DNA from: Anaerolineaceae bacterium
GTDB lineage: Bacteria; Chloroflexota; Anaerolineae; Anaerolineales; Anaerolineaceae
Assembly: GCA_020845515.1 (NCBI GenBank)
Contig: JADLFQ010000072.1
Span: 20,867-84,866 of the forward strand
Length of the DNA: 64,000 bases
Direction of reading: 5' to 3'
The notes beneath the pieces are model-generated. The model was not told the origin of the DNA. It did no database searches and saw only the letters and a list, made by a program, of their open reading frames with translations. This document shows, in pieces, positions 33,470 through 41,278 of this stretch. The position numbers and the translations under genes were made by a program. Numbering within the stretch: the first letter of the stretch is position 1; every line of letters begins with the position of its first letter.

Positions 33470-34387
33470 TTAAGGCTTGAGCACATCCCCCTGCCCGGCG
33501 GCTTCCATTGCCATTGCAACGGCTCCCAGCATCGCGGAACGATTACCCAGGGCAGGGGCGGTGATGTAACGGTCAATTTGCTCCAACAGGAGGGGGGAAT
33601 GAATATAGCCGTTGAGCAGAGCTTGCACCTTGCGGCGCACGAGAGCATGTAAACCGGGGTGCTGGGATACACCCCCGCCCAGGACGATGCGCTCCGGCGA
33701 GCAGGTGTAGATCAGGCTTGCCAGCCCAAACGCCAGGTATTCCGCTTCCAGCCTCCAGGCCGGATGGCCGGCGGGCAGGTTTTCGGCGGGGCGACCCCAT
33801 CGTTTGGCAAGCGCCGGCCCTGAAGCCAGACCCTCCAGGCAGTCGCCGTGGTAGGGGCAGATGCCGGGGAAGGGATCCCGTTCCCAATCGTGCGGCAGCG
33901 GCAGGTGGCCTGCTTCGCTGTGCACCAGTCCGTGGAATGGCCGTCCGTTGACAAGGGTGCCTACTCCAATTCCCGTCCCCACAGTTACATAGATAAAACT
34001 TTCCAAGCCGTGGTTTTCCGGGTTCCAGTACTGCTCGCCAAAGGCGGCGGTGTTCACATCCGTATCAAAGCTCACCGGCAGCTCCAACGCATCCAAGACC
34101 TGGGTGCGCAGATTGACGTACTGCCAGCCTGCTTTGGGTGTGTTTGTGATGCTTCCAAATGCAGGTGATTCCGGGTGTAGGTCGAGCGGGCCGAATGAAC
34201 CGATTCCGACTGCGACGAGCTGCTTGCGGCGAACGAAAGGCTCAAAAAATGCAAGCACCTGCCGGATGGTCTCCTGTGGGGTGAGGGTGGGGATGTGCTT
34301 CTCCGCCAGAATGGTGTCGGGTCCGGCGCCCACCATGCAGTTAAATTTGGTGCCGCCTGCTTCGATGCCCCCATACAGCCTCTCCAT
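33470..34387 (-). CDS. ROK-family fructokinase
   Basis: 305 residues. ATP-binding YGGIEAGGTKFNCMVG, sugar-site GSITNTPKAGWQYVNL, TVGTGIGVGTLVNG, and the ROK zinc site GHLPLPHDWERDPFPGICPYHGDCLEGLASGPAL. Phosphorylates fructose at C6 or a similar hexose. Followed by nothing sugar-related. The 154-bp spacer on its 3' side (33316-33469) holds only a weak GGGC hairpin near the deaD stop. Confidence 0.93.
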   Translation of the reverse strand: MERLYGGIEAGGTKFNCMVGAGPDTILAEKHIPTLTPQETIRQVLAFFEPFVRRKQLVAVGIGSFGPLDLHPESPAFGSITNTPKAGWQYVNLRTQVLDALELPVSFDTDVNTAAFGEQYWNPENHGLESFIYVTVGTGIGVGTLVNGRPFHGLVHSEAGHLPLPHDWERDPFPGICPYHGDCLEGLASGPALAKRWGRPAENLPAGHPAWRLEAEYLAFGLASLIYTCSPERIVLGGGVSQHPGLHALVRRKVQALLNGYIHSPLLLEQIDRYITAPALGNRSAMLGAVAMAMEAAGQGDVLKP

Positions 34388-34433
34388 AGGTTTTCCTTTC
34401 CTGGTGACAGTTCTTTCTTCGAGCCTTTGTGTT

Positions 34434-35396
34434 TTATAAATGCTGCTCCAGCCAGCGCTTCACCAGTTCTTTGTATGCCAGCGGGTGGGTTTGGAAAGCC
34501 AGCCCGTGCCCCGCGTCGGGAGCGAGCCACAACTCTTTCGGCGCGGTGCAAGCTGCATAACACGTATGCGCCATGTGCACTGGCACAAAGTCGTCCTCCG
34601 CCCCGTGGATGAAGAGCGTGGGAATTTGCGTTCGTTGAAGCGCCGGGATGCAGGAGGCTTCGTCGAAGGAGAAGCCCGCCCGTAGATTGCACAACAGACT
34701 GGCAGCCGGCAGCAGCGGAAAGGCGGGCAGATGGTACATCCGCTGGAGCTGGTGTTGAAATTCATCCCTGACTGAATCATACCCACAATCTTCGATGACG
34801 GCGCGCACACTGGCGGGCAAATTCTCGCCGCTCATCATCATCGCCGCTGCCGCGCCCATCGAAATACCCCACAGCGCGATGCGCGCGCCGGGTCCGGTTT
34901 GTCTTTCCAACTCCTCCACCCAGCCGAGGATATCCGGCCGGTCGAGCCATCCCATCCCGATCACCTCTCCCTCGCTCTGGCCGTGGCCGCGGCAGTCCGG
35001 CAGGAGCACATTGCACCCCAACTCTTCATGGAAAAGGCGCGCAAAGCCTGCCAGCCAGGCCGCCGTACTGCGGTAGCCGTGCAAAAGAAGGACTGCTTTT
35101 GAAGAAGGGTTTGGAGCGGGCAAGAAGTATGCCTTGAGCGCCAGGCCGTCGTGCGAGTGCATTGTTAATATATGGAAGGGCTGCGTGTTCCACCAGAGCC
35201 GGTTTTCGTCCATCCCGTGATCTTCACCGGAAAACAGGGCGTCCTTCTTCGCCAGTGCAGCAAGCGCTTTTGGCCCCCGTACGATGCTGATTTTATAGAA
35301 ATAATTTGCCAGAAAGAACAATCCCAGCAGCAGGAAGAACAGCCCTGCCAGCAGAATGAGCGCGGCAGCCAGGAGGAACAGCAGTGTGCCGCTCAT
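34434..35396 (-). CDS. Membrane-anchored alpha/beta hydrolase
   Basis: 320 residues: N-terminal TM helix (LLFLLAAALILLAGLFFLLLGLFFLANYFY), then a serine-hydrolase domain with LLLHGYRS, PDCRGHGQSEGEVIG, nucleophile elbow ALWGISMGAAAAMM, acid IHGAEDDFVPV and His in PDAGHGLAFQ. Belongs to the BAAT/serine aminopeptidase-like S33 group; the catalytic domain may face either side. 46 bp upstream of the fructokinase gene, same strand. Confidence 0.88.
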   Translation of the reverse strand: MSGTLLFLLAAALILLAGLFFLLLGLFFLANYFYKISIVRGPKALAALAKKDALFSGEDHGMDENRLWWNTQPFHILTMHSHDGLALKAYFLPAPNPSSKAVLLLHGYRSTAAWLAGFARLFHEELGCNVLLPDCRGHGQSEGEVIGMGWLDRPDILGWVEELERQTGPGARIALWGISMGAAAAMMMSGENLPASVRAVIEDCGYDSVRDEFQHQLQRMYHLPAFPLLPAASLLCNLRAGFSFDEASCIPALQRTQIPTLFIHGAEDDFVPVHMAHTCYAACTAPKELWLAPDAGHGLAFQTHPLAYKELVKRWLEQHL

Positions 35397-35816
35397 GCTC
35401 CATTCTCCCGGAGCGCATTGCGCTTGTTGGATATGATCAAAGACATATATTCTCCGCGATTATTTTACCCTGCTTCTGCCCCTGCCAGTCATCATTAAAT
35501 ATTCACTCTCCGAGCAGATTCTGCCGGCAGATATCTGCGCCACAGCCAATTCGGGCCGCCCTGGTTATCCGCCCCCTTTGCGGCGCGGCGGTAAAACCCT
35601 TTTTTCGCGAGCCGCCGGGATGGTAACCCAAGCGCAACCCTCCCGGTTTATTGTCAAAGATCATTTGTCTGGACATTTTCAGATAAAACGGATATTATTT
35701 ATCCGCCTGCCGCTTTTTGGGTGTGCACGCGGTGTTTTTTCACCCAGCATTAATCTAACTGTGGCAGAATATGTAGATATTAATCGTGTTATGCAGTTAT
35801 TTTTGGAGGCAGGTAC
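35397..35816. other. Intergenic region before ccmE, no gene seen
   Basis: 420 bp between the divergent hydrolase and ccmE genes. No ORF with an SD on either strand. Contents: the ccm promoter (35670-35698), an overlapping inverted repeat CGGATA-TTATT-TATCCG (35689-35705) that spans the -10 and start site, and a GC-rich patch around 35570-35600. Confidence 0.6.
35670..35698 (+). promoter_or_regulatory. Promoter of the ccm operon
   Basis: TGGACA (35670-35675), 17-bp spacer, TATTAT (35693-35698); leader about 110 nt. The palindrome at 35689-35705 overlaps the -10, a natural repressor position. Confidence 0.6.
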
Positions 35817-36359
35817 ATGGAAAATTCATTGCCAAAATCGGCCGGCGGGCTGAAAGCTTCTCAACCGGCTGTGCGTGGTTCCTTGAAATTTATCATCGGC
35901 GGCGCGTTAATCCTTGCCGCCGTTGTTTATTTGATCGCGGCTTCTTTGATGTCGCCGGGCGGCACGCAGTACTTCCTCACCGTGGATGAGTTGAACGGCC
36001 GCGCCGCCGAGATGACGGGCCGCGAGGTGCGCATCTCTGGCGTGGTGTTGGGCGACACGATCCAGTACGACCCTAAAACACTGGACATCTCCTTCAGCGT
36101 AGCGCATATTCCGGGCGATAATCAGGAGATTGAGAAGCTTGGCGGGCTGGCAGCAGTGTTGAAGGAAGCCGCGCACAACAGCAGCCTGCAGCACTTGAAG
36201 GTGAAATATAATGGCGCCAAGCCCGATTTGCTCAAAGATGAAGCCCAGGCGATTATGACGGGCAAACTGGGCGCAGATGGTGTGTTTCAGGCGGAAGAGC
36301 TGCTGCTCAAATGCCCGACGAAATATGAAGAAGCCGTTCCCGAGCAATCCACCAATTAA
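35817..36359 (+). CDS. ccmE: Cytochrome c maturation haem chaperone CcmE, Cys-type
   Basis: 180 residues: TM helix (LKFIIGGALILAAVVYLIAASLM), OB-fold domain (TVDELNGRAAEMTGREVRISGVVLGDTIQY, KVKYNGAKPDLLKDEAQAIMTGKLGADGVFQAEELLLKCPTKYEEA). The covalent haem site of typical CcmE is HxxxY; here it is CPTKY, i.e. the CxxxY variant reported from archaea and some Desulfovibrio. First gene of the ccm operon, SD GGAGGCAGGTAC. Confidence 0.93.
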   Translation: MENSLPKSAGGLKASQPAVRGSLKFIIGGALILAAVVYLIAASLMSPGGTQYFLTVDELNGRAAEMTGREVRISGVVLGDTIQYDPKTLDISFSVAHIPGDNQEIEKLGGLAAVLKEAAHNSSLQHLKVKYNGAKPDLLKDEAQAIMTGKLGADGVFQAEELLLKCPTKYEEAVPEQSTN

Positions 36360-36367
36360 ATCAAACG

Positions 36368-38419
36368 ATGATTGCAAATTTTGGCTTCGGCGCACTGCTC
36401 ATTTGTTTTGTTGTCTCCCTGTACGGCATCGGCGCAGCAATTTACGGTGTACGGCGCAACGCGCTGGCCTGGACGGAAAGCGCCCGCGCCGCGATGCTGC
36501 TGACCTGGCCGCTGCTCACCCTGGCGGCGGTGAGCCTGGTTTATCTGCTGGTTGCCGGGCATTACGAGGTGCAGTTTGTCTACAATGTAACCAGTAGCGC
36601 CATGCCGCTCTACCTGCGCATGACCGCGCTGTGGGGTGGGCAGGCTGGTTCACTGGTCTTCTGGTCGTGGCTGATGTCTGCTTTTGCCTCGGCGGTGATG
36701 CTGCGCAGCTGGCAGCGCGACCGTGAATTTCAGCCCTGGGTGATTGTTGTTTCGCTGGTCACGCTCGCCTTCTTCCTTGGCCTGGTTATCTTCGTTGAAA
36801 ACCCGTTTGCGCGCTTCTGGCAAACCGCCAATGGCATGCAGGTTATCTCCATGTTCCAGCCTGCGGGCGGCACGTTGTTACTGCCACCCGATGGGCGCGG
36901 TCTCAACCCGCTGCTGCGCCATCCCGGCATGATTATCCACCCCCCCATGCTTTACCTCGGTTTTGTCTCTTTCGTCATTCCGTTTGCCTTTGCAATTGCC
37001 GCGTTGATTACCGGACGCAGCGACGACCGCTGGATCCGCCTGACACGGCGCTGGACGCTGGTAGCCTGGCTGTTCCTCTCGCTTGGGCTGGTGTTTGGCA
37101 GCCGCTGGGCATACGATGTGCTCGGCTGGGGCGGCTATTGGGGCTGGGATCCGGTGGAGATTGCGGCGTTTATGCCGTGGTTGAGCGGTACGGCATTCCT
37201 GCACTCGGTGATGATCCAGGAGAAGCGCGGGCTCTTTAAGCGCTGGAACCTGGTTTTGATCATAATCACCTACTCGCTGGTGATCTTTGGCACATTCTTG
37301 ACGCGTTCCGGCGTGCTCTCATCAGTGCATGCCTTTGCACAGTCTTCAATCGGCCCGCTCTTCTTTAGCTTTATCAGCATCACTTTTCTCATCTCAATGG
37401 CACTGTTGCTGCGGCGCTGGAACGACCTGCGCTCTGAAGGCCATATGACCTCGCTGCTGTCACGCGAGTCGCTCTTCCTGGTCAACAACCTGCTCTTCAT
37501 GGGCATTCTGGTAGTTTGCATGTGGGGGGTGCTCTTTCCGTTGATCTCGGAGCTTTTTACGGGACAAAAAGTGACTGTCGGGCCGCCCTTCTATGAACGC
37601 GCCACAGGCCCTCTTTTCGCCGGGATCATTTTCCTGATGGGCATTGCTCCGCTCTCTGCGTGGGGGCATTCCACCATCAAGACGCTCGGACGTGCCGTGT
37701 GGAAACCGGCGCTTGCAGCCCTGCTTGTGCTGATTGGGGCACTTGCCGCCGGGGTGCGCAGCGTGGCTGCGTTGATTACGGTTTTTCTCATCGCTTTGAC
37801 CGCCTGCATCACGCTGTACGAATACGGGCGCGGGGTTGCCGCACGCATGCGGCGCTCCGGGGAAAACCCTCTGACCGCGCTTTGGCGGCTGGCAGGGCGC
37901 AACCGCCGCCGGTATGGCGGTTATATCATTCATTTGGGTGTAACGCTGATGGCGGTGGGCATCATCGGAATCGAGATGTTCCAAAGTGAGACGCAGGGCG
38001 CGCTCAAACCGGGCGAGACCCTGGAACTGGGCCGCTATGCGGTGACGTTCCGATCACTGGCGCAGTTTGACACCCCTGACGGGCGTAACGTTGCCCGCGC
38101 GGTGCTGGATGTCAGCCGTGACGGCAGGCCATTAGGACAGCTTTATCCGCGGCGCGATTATTATTATGACAGCCAGCAGCCGATGACGATTCCGGGTGTG
38201 CGCTCAAGCGTGGAAGACGATTTATATGTCTTACTGGTGGACTGGCAGCCGATCTCCAGTGAGGGGGCGACATTCAAGGTCTACCACAACCCGATGATCA
38301 ACTGGCTGTGGGCTGGCGGGTTGGTGTTTATCCTGGGTACGTTTGTTGCCGCTTGGCCCTCGCGCGAAGAGCTTGCCGTTGTGCGCGTTCCGGCCAAACT
38401 GGCTGTGTCTGAACCTTAA
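36368..38419 (+). CDS. ccmF: Cytochrome c haem lyase subunit CcmF
   Basis: 683 residues, many TM helices, with the haem-presenting WWD-type segment GWGGYWGWDPVEIAAFMPW and a C-terminal periplasmic domain (YVTFRSLAQFD-like region, KVYHNPMINWLWAGGLVFILGT). Transfers haem from holo-CcmE to apocytochromes together with CcmH. 8 bp after ccmE. Confidence 0.97.
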   Translation: MIANFGFGALLICFVVSLYGIGAAIYGVRRNALAWTESARAAMLLTWPLLTLAAVSLVYLLVAGHYEVQFVYNVTSSAMPLYLRMTALWGGQAGSLVFWSWLMSAFASAVMLRSWQRDREFQPWVIVVSLVTLAFFLGLVIFVENPFARFWQTANGMQVISMFQPAGGTLLLPPDGRGLNPLLRHPGMIIHPPMLYLGFVSFVIPFAFAIAALITGRSDDRWIRLTRRWTLVAWLFLSLGLVFGSRWAYDVLGWGGYWGWDPVEIAAFMPWLSGTAFLHSVMIQEKRGLFKRWNLVLIIITYSLVIFGTFLTRSGVLSSVHAFAQSSIGPLFFSFISITFLISMALLLRRWNDLRSEGHMTSLLSRESLFLVNNLLFMGILVVCMWGVLFPLISELFTGQKVTVGPPFYERATGPLFAGIIFLMGIAPLSAWGHSTIKTLGRAVWKPALAALLVLIGALAAGVRSVAALITVFLIALTACITLYEYGRGVAARMRRSGENPLTALWRLAGRNRRRYGGYIIHLGVTLMAVGIIGIEMFQSETQGALKPGETLELGRYAVTFRSLAQFDTPDGRNVARAVLDVSRDGRPLGQLYPRRDYYYDSQQPMTIPGVRSSVEDDLYVLLVDWQPISSEGATFKVYHNPMINWLWAGGLVFILGTFVAAWPSREELAVVRVPAKLAVSEP

Positions 38420-38444
38420 AAATTTTCTTGGGCGCGGCGGTGCG

Positions 38445-39494
38445 TTAGTCCAGCGGGCCCGCCAGGCGGGCAACGGTTGCCAGTGCAGCGCGGGTGATAT
38501 CGAAGGCAAAGGGCAGGTTGATTGTCTCAGATGTGTCGCCTGGTCTGTGATAAAAAGGCGTGCCATCCACCCCGGCGCAGCCGCCAGGTATGCCATCATC
38601 GAAGAAGTTTTCCATCACCAGAATTGCCGGGGTGTTCACCTCCCAGAAAGGTGCGTGATCAGAACGATCGGTGGCTTGACCGGTGAGATAGTCAAAGTGC
38701 AGATTGAGCCCATCCTGTTGGATCGTCTGGACAAAGGCTTGTCCGATTGCGTCAGAAGCCGGATTGGTTCCGACGTGCAGCTCAAAACAGCGGTCGCCGG
38801 TGGAATCGTAGCCGAACATGTCCAGGTTGATCAGTGCGACAATGTTATTGATGGGATGATCCTGAATATACGCCCGGCTGCCGGCGGAACTGCTCTCTTC
38901 GCCGGTGAACCAGATCAGGCGGATGGTGCGCTCGAAGCGGTATTGCGGCAGAAGGCGGGCGGCTTCGAGCAGTGCGGCCGAACCCACCGCGTTGTCATCT
39001 GCACCGGGGGCGGCTTCGAGGGCATTGCCTTCGCGCACGACGATGCTATCGAGATGAGCACTGAGGACGACGACCTCGTCAGGGAGACTCTTTCCCGGCA
39101 GGGTAACGATCAGGTTCTTCCAGGTGTAGGTGTGTTCGGCGTCGGTGTAGGGGTATTCGTCCACCTCGATTTGATCTTCCGGGATCCACTGGCGCACCTG
39201 TTCGAGGACAAAGTCGAAGGCGCGGGCGTTCTCCTGCCCGGTGAACATGGCGTAGCTGTAACGTGTTGTGATAAGGGCTGGCTGGCCGCCGACCTGCACC
39301 GGTTCTGCGCCGGAGAGCTTGCGCACCCAGGCGCTGTAATTTTCCATCTGTAGACGGGAATCCAGGTCGGGCAGTGTGGGAGCCCGCCCCGGTATGGAAA
39401 TTGGACCGATCTGCCGCACGGGCAAGTTGCAGGCAAGCTGCGCCAGCAAGAGTATGAACAAAACAAGGAGAAATTTGCGGGTATTGGTTCGCAT
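38445..39494 (-). CDS. M28-family zinc aminopeptidase lipoprotein
   Basis: 349 residues from the ATG at 39494; lipoprotein signal peptide KFLLVLFILLLAQLACNLP. Co-catalytic zinc ligands in order: His-Asp in LSAHLDSIV, Asp in GADDNAVGSAALLEAARL, Glu-Glu in WFTGEESSSAGS, Asp in NLDMFGYDS, His in RSDHAPFWE. Extracytoplasmic peptidase releasing amino acids from peptides. It lies on the opposite strand between ccmF and ccmH, splitting the ccm cluster. Confidence 0.93.
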   Translation of the reverse strand: MRTNTRKFLLVLFILLLAQLACNLPVRQIGPISIPGRAPTLPDLDSRLQMENYSAWVRKLSGAEPVQVGGQPALITTRYSYAMFTGQENARAFDFVLEQVRQWIPEDQIEVDEYPYTDAEHTYTWKNLIVTLPGKSLPDEVVVLSAHLDSIVVREGNALEAAPGADDNAVGSAALLEAARLLPQYRFERTIRLIWFTGEESSSAGSRAYIQDHPINNIVALINLDMFGYDSTGDRCFELHVGTNPASDAIGQAFVQTIQQDGLNLHFDYLTGQATDRSDHAPFWEVNTPAILVMENFFDDGIPGGCAGVDGTPFYHRPGDTSETINLPFAFDITRAALATVARLAGPLD

Positions 39495-39619
39495 ACGGCG
39501 AAGATTATCTGAAAAGCGTACATTTGTCAATCTGGATAAACCCGTGCAAACGAGCGGAGGCGGAAGGGTGGGCAGGTGCTCTTTAAAGAGATGGGTATAG
39601 GGAAGTTGAAAATTAAAGC

Positions 39620-40129
39620 ATGAAATTATTTACAGGGATTTTATTTTTTATGGCGGTATGTTTTGCCCTGGCATTTGCACCTGCCGGTCTGGCGCAGGGA
39701 AGCGCACCGCCGGCGGCTACACCTGTGGGTGTGACGGATAACCAGGTGAATGCGATTGCCCGGGAGTTGTACTGCCCGGTCTGTGAGAACGTGCCGCTGG
39801 ATGTCTGCCCGACACAGGCTTGTGCACAATGGCGCGATCTCATCCGTCAGAAGTTGAACGATGGCTGGAGTGAAGCCCAAATACAGGAGTATTTTGCGTT
39901 ACAATACGGCGACCGGGTGCTGGCAGAGCCGCCCCGGCGCGGGCTGAACTGGCTGGTGTACATTCTGCCGCCGCTCATTTTTCTGGTGGGTGTCTTTATC
40001 GTCTTTCGAACGCTTCGTGCGCTCAGAAAGGCGCCTGGTTCCAGTGCGCAAGAACAAGCGCCTGCACCTGCGCCAGACCCCTATGTTGCCCGCCTGGAAG
40101 AAGAGCTGAAACGCCGCGAGAAGGAGTAA
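39620..40129 (+). CDS. ccmH: Cytochrome c biogenesis thiol protein CcmH
   Basis: 169 residues: cleavable signal peptide (LFTGILFFMAVCFALAFAPAGLAQG), CcmH three-helix domain with CxxC in ARELYCPVCENVPLDVC, then a TM helix (WLVYILPPLIFLVGVFIVFRTLRAL) and charged tail. The usual LRCxxCQ is LYCPVCENVPLDVCPTQAC, with two extra Cys residues. Reduces apocytochrome CxxCH thiols. No CcmI-type TPR part is fused. Confidence 0.92.
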   Translation: MKLFTGILFFMAVCFALAFAPAGLAQGSAPPAATPVGVTDNQVNAIARELYCPVCENVPLDVCPTQACAQWRDLIRQKLNDGWSEAQIQEYFALQYGDRVLAEPPRRGLNWLVYILPPLIFLVGVFIVFRTLRALRKAPGSSAQEQAPAPAPDPYVARLEEELKRREKE

Positions 40130-40137
40130 GAGAGAGC

Positions 40138-40692
40138 ATGGAAACTGAACACAACCCGGCCGCGCCGCGCCGCCTGCCGCTGTGGATAATTGCAGCCGCC
40201 TTTATTCTATTAATTGGCTTTCTGGGGCTGATTGCCTGGGGGCTGCGCCGGACAAGCGAAGGGCCGATTCGGGTCGGCGACCGCGTTCCCGCATTTACGC
40301 TGACCACGTTCGATGGGCAGAGCCTGAACACCGGGGATATGGCCGGTAAGGTGATCGTCCTGAACTTTTGGGCTTCGTGGTGTACGCCTTGTGAGCAAGA
40401 AGCCGCCGCGCTGGAACAGTCGTGGCAAAAGTACAAACCCGGCGGGCAGGTGGTGTTCCTGGGTGTGGATTACGTTGATACCGAACCGGAGGCGCTTGCG
40501 TATCTTGAGCGCTTCAGCGTCTCCTACCCCAACGGGCCGGATCTGCGTACCGAGATTTCCCAGATGTTCCGCATTCGCGGTGTCCCTGAGACCTATATTT
40601 TGAACCAAAAGGGTGAGCTCCATTCCGTCAAGATTGGGCCATTTGCTTCCTCTGCAGAGTTGGAAGCGTTGGTTGACGGGTTATTGGAGTAA
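40138..40692 (+). CDS. ccmG: Membrane-tethered thioredoxin CcmG/ResA-like
   Basis: 184 residues: TM anchor (LWIIAAAFILLIGFLGLIAWGL), AhpC/TSA-thioredoxin domain with active site NFWASWCTPCEQEAAALEQ, GVDYVDTEPEALAYLERF and cis-Pro segment IRGVPETYILNQKGE. Keeps the CcmH or apocytochrome thiols reduced. 8 bp after ccmH. Confidence 0.93.
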   Translation: METEHNPAAPRRLPLWIIAAAFILLIGFLGLIAWGLRRTSEGPIRVGDRVPAFTLTTFDGQSLNTGDMAGKVIVLNFWASWCTPCEQEAAALEQSWQKYKPGGQVVFLGVDYVDTEPEALAYLERFSVSYPNGPDLRTEISQMFRIRGVPETYILNQKGELHSVKIGPFASSAELEALVDGLLE

Positions 40693-40698
40693 AGGCTT

Positions 40699-41250
40699 AT
40701 GGATATTGGATCCATCCTATTAATCCTGGCGCTGGCGATTCTCGTCAGCCTGTTCATCAGCCGCCCATTGTTTGCCGGGCGGAGCGAAGACACTCCACTG
40801 GAGGTGCGGCAGGCCGCGGCTGCGATGGAGCACGAACGCTCGGCTTTGCTGGCAGAGCAGGAGCGCGTGCTCAACGCCCTGCAAGAGCTGGACTTTGACA
40901 ACACGTTGGGTAAAATCCCCACCGAAGATTATTCAACACAGCGGACTGCCCATTTGCAAAACGGCGTTGCCATCCTGCAGCGCCTGGATGCTTTGAATCC
41001 GTCTTCGGATGGCGGGCAACAGGTCAGCACTGCGGATGCTGTGCAGCAACTGGAAGACGCTGTCGCCGTCCGCCGCGCGGACAGCGACAGCGTGCAAGCC
41101 GCCGCTCCTGGTGAGGACCTGGTGGAAGACCTGATTGCAGCGCGGCGGCGCGCCCGGCAGGAGCAGTTTGCCGGGTTTTGCCCGAAGTGCGGCCGCCCGG
41201 TACAAAAATCTGACAAGTTCTGTGCCCGCTGCGGGACGCCGGTTACCTGA
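40699..41250 (+). CDS. Membrane protein with zinc ribbon in the ccm operon
   Basis: 183 residues: one N-terminal TM helix (ILLILALAILVSLFISRPLF), a helical region (ERSALLAEQERVLNALQELDFDNTLGKIPTEDY, which resembles the CcmI N-terminal segment 'R..ll.al.eLefD...Gki...dY'), a variable stretch and a C-terminal zinc ribbon (FCPKCGRPVQKSDKFCARCG). Probably takes the CcmI position in this cluster, but with a zinc ribbon instead of TPRs. Confidence 0.7.
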   Translation: MDIGSILLILALAILVSLFISRPLFAGRSEDTPLEVRQAAAAMEHERSALLAEQERVLNALQELDFDNTLGKIPTEDYSTQRTAHLQNGVAILQRLDALNPSSDGGQQVSTADAVQQLEDAVAVRRADSDSVQAAAPGEDLVEDLIAARRRARQEQFAGFCPKCGRPVQKSDKFCARCGTPVT

Positions 41251-41278
41251 GCGCCGCGCCACACCCCCCAAGGAAACG

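Noticed and set aside
35535-35605. Terminator-like GC run GCGGCGCGGCGGTAAAACCCTTTTTTCGCG
   Set aside because: No self-consistent stem before the T-run and no gene ending nearby on that strand.
38343-39353. 336-aa plus-strand ORF
   Set aside because: Antisense shadow of the M28 peptidase gene, which has a complete zinc-ligand set and lipobox.
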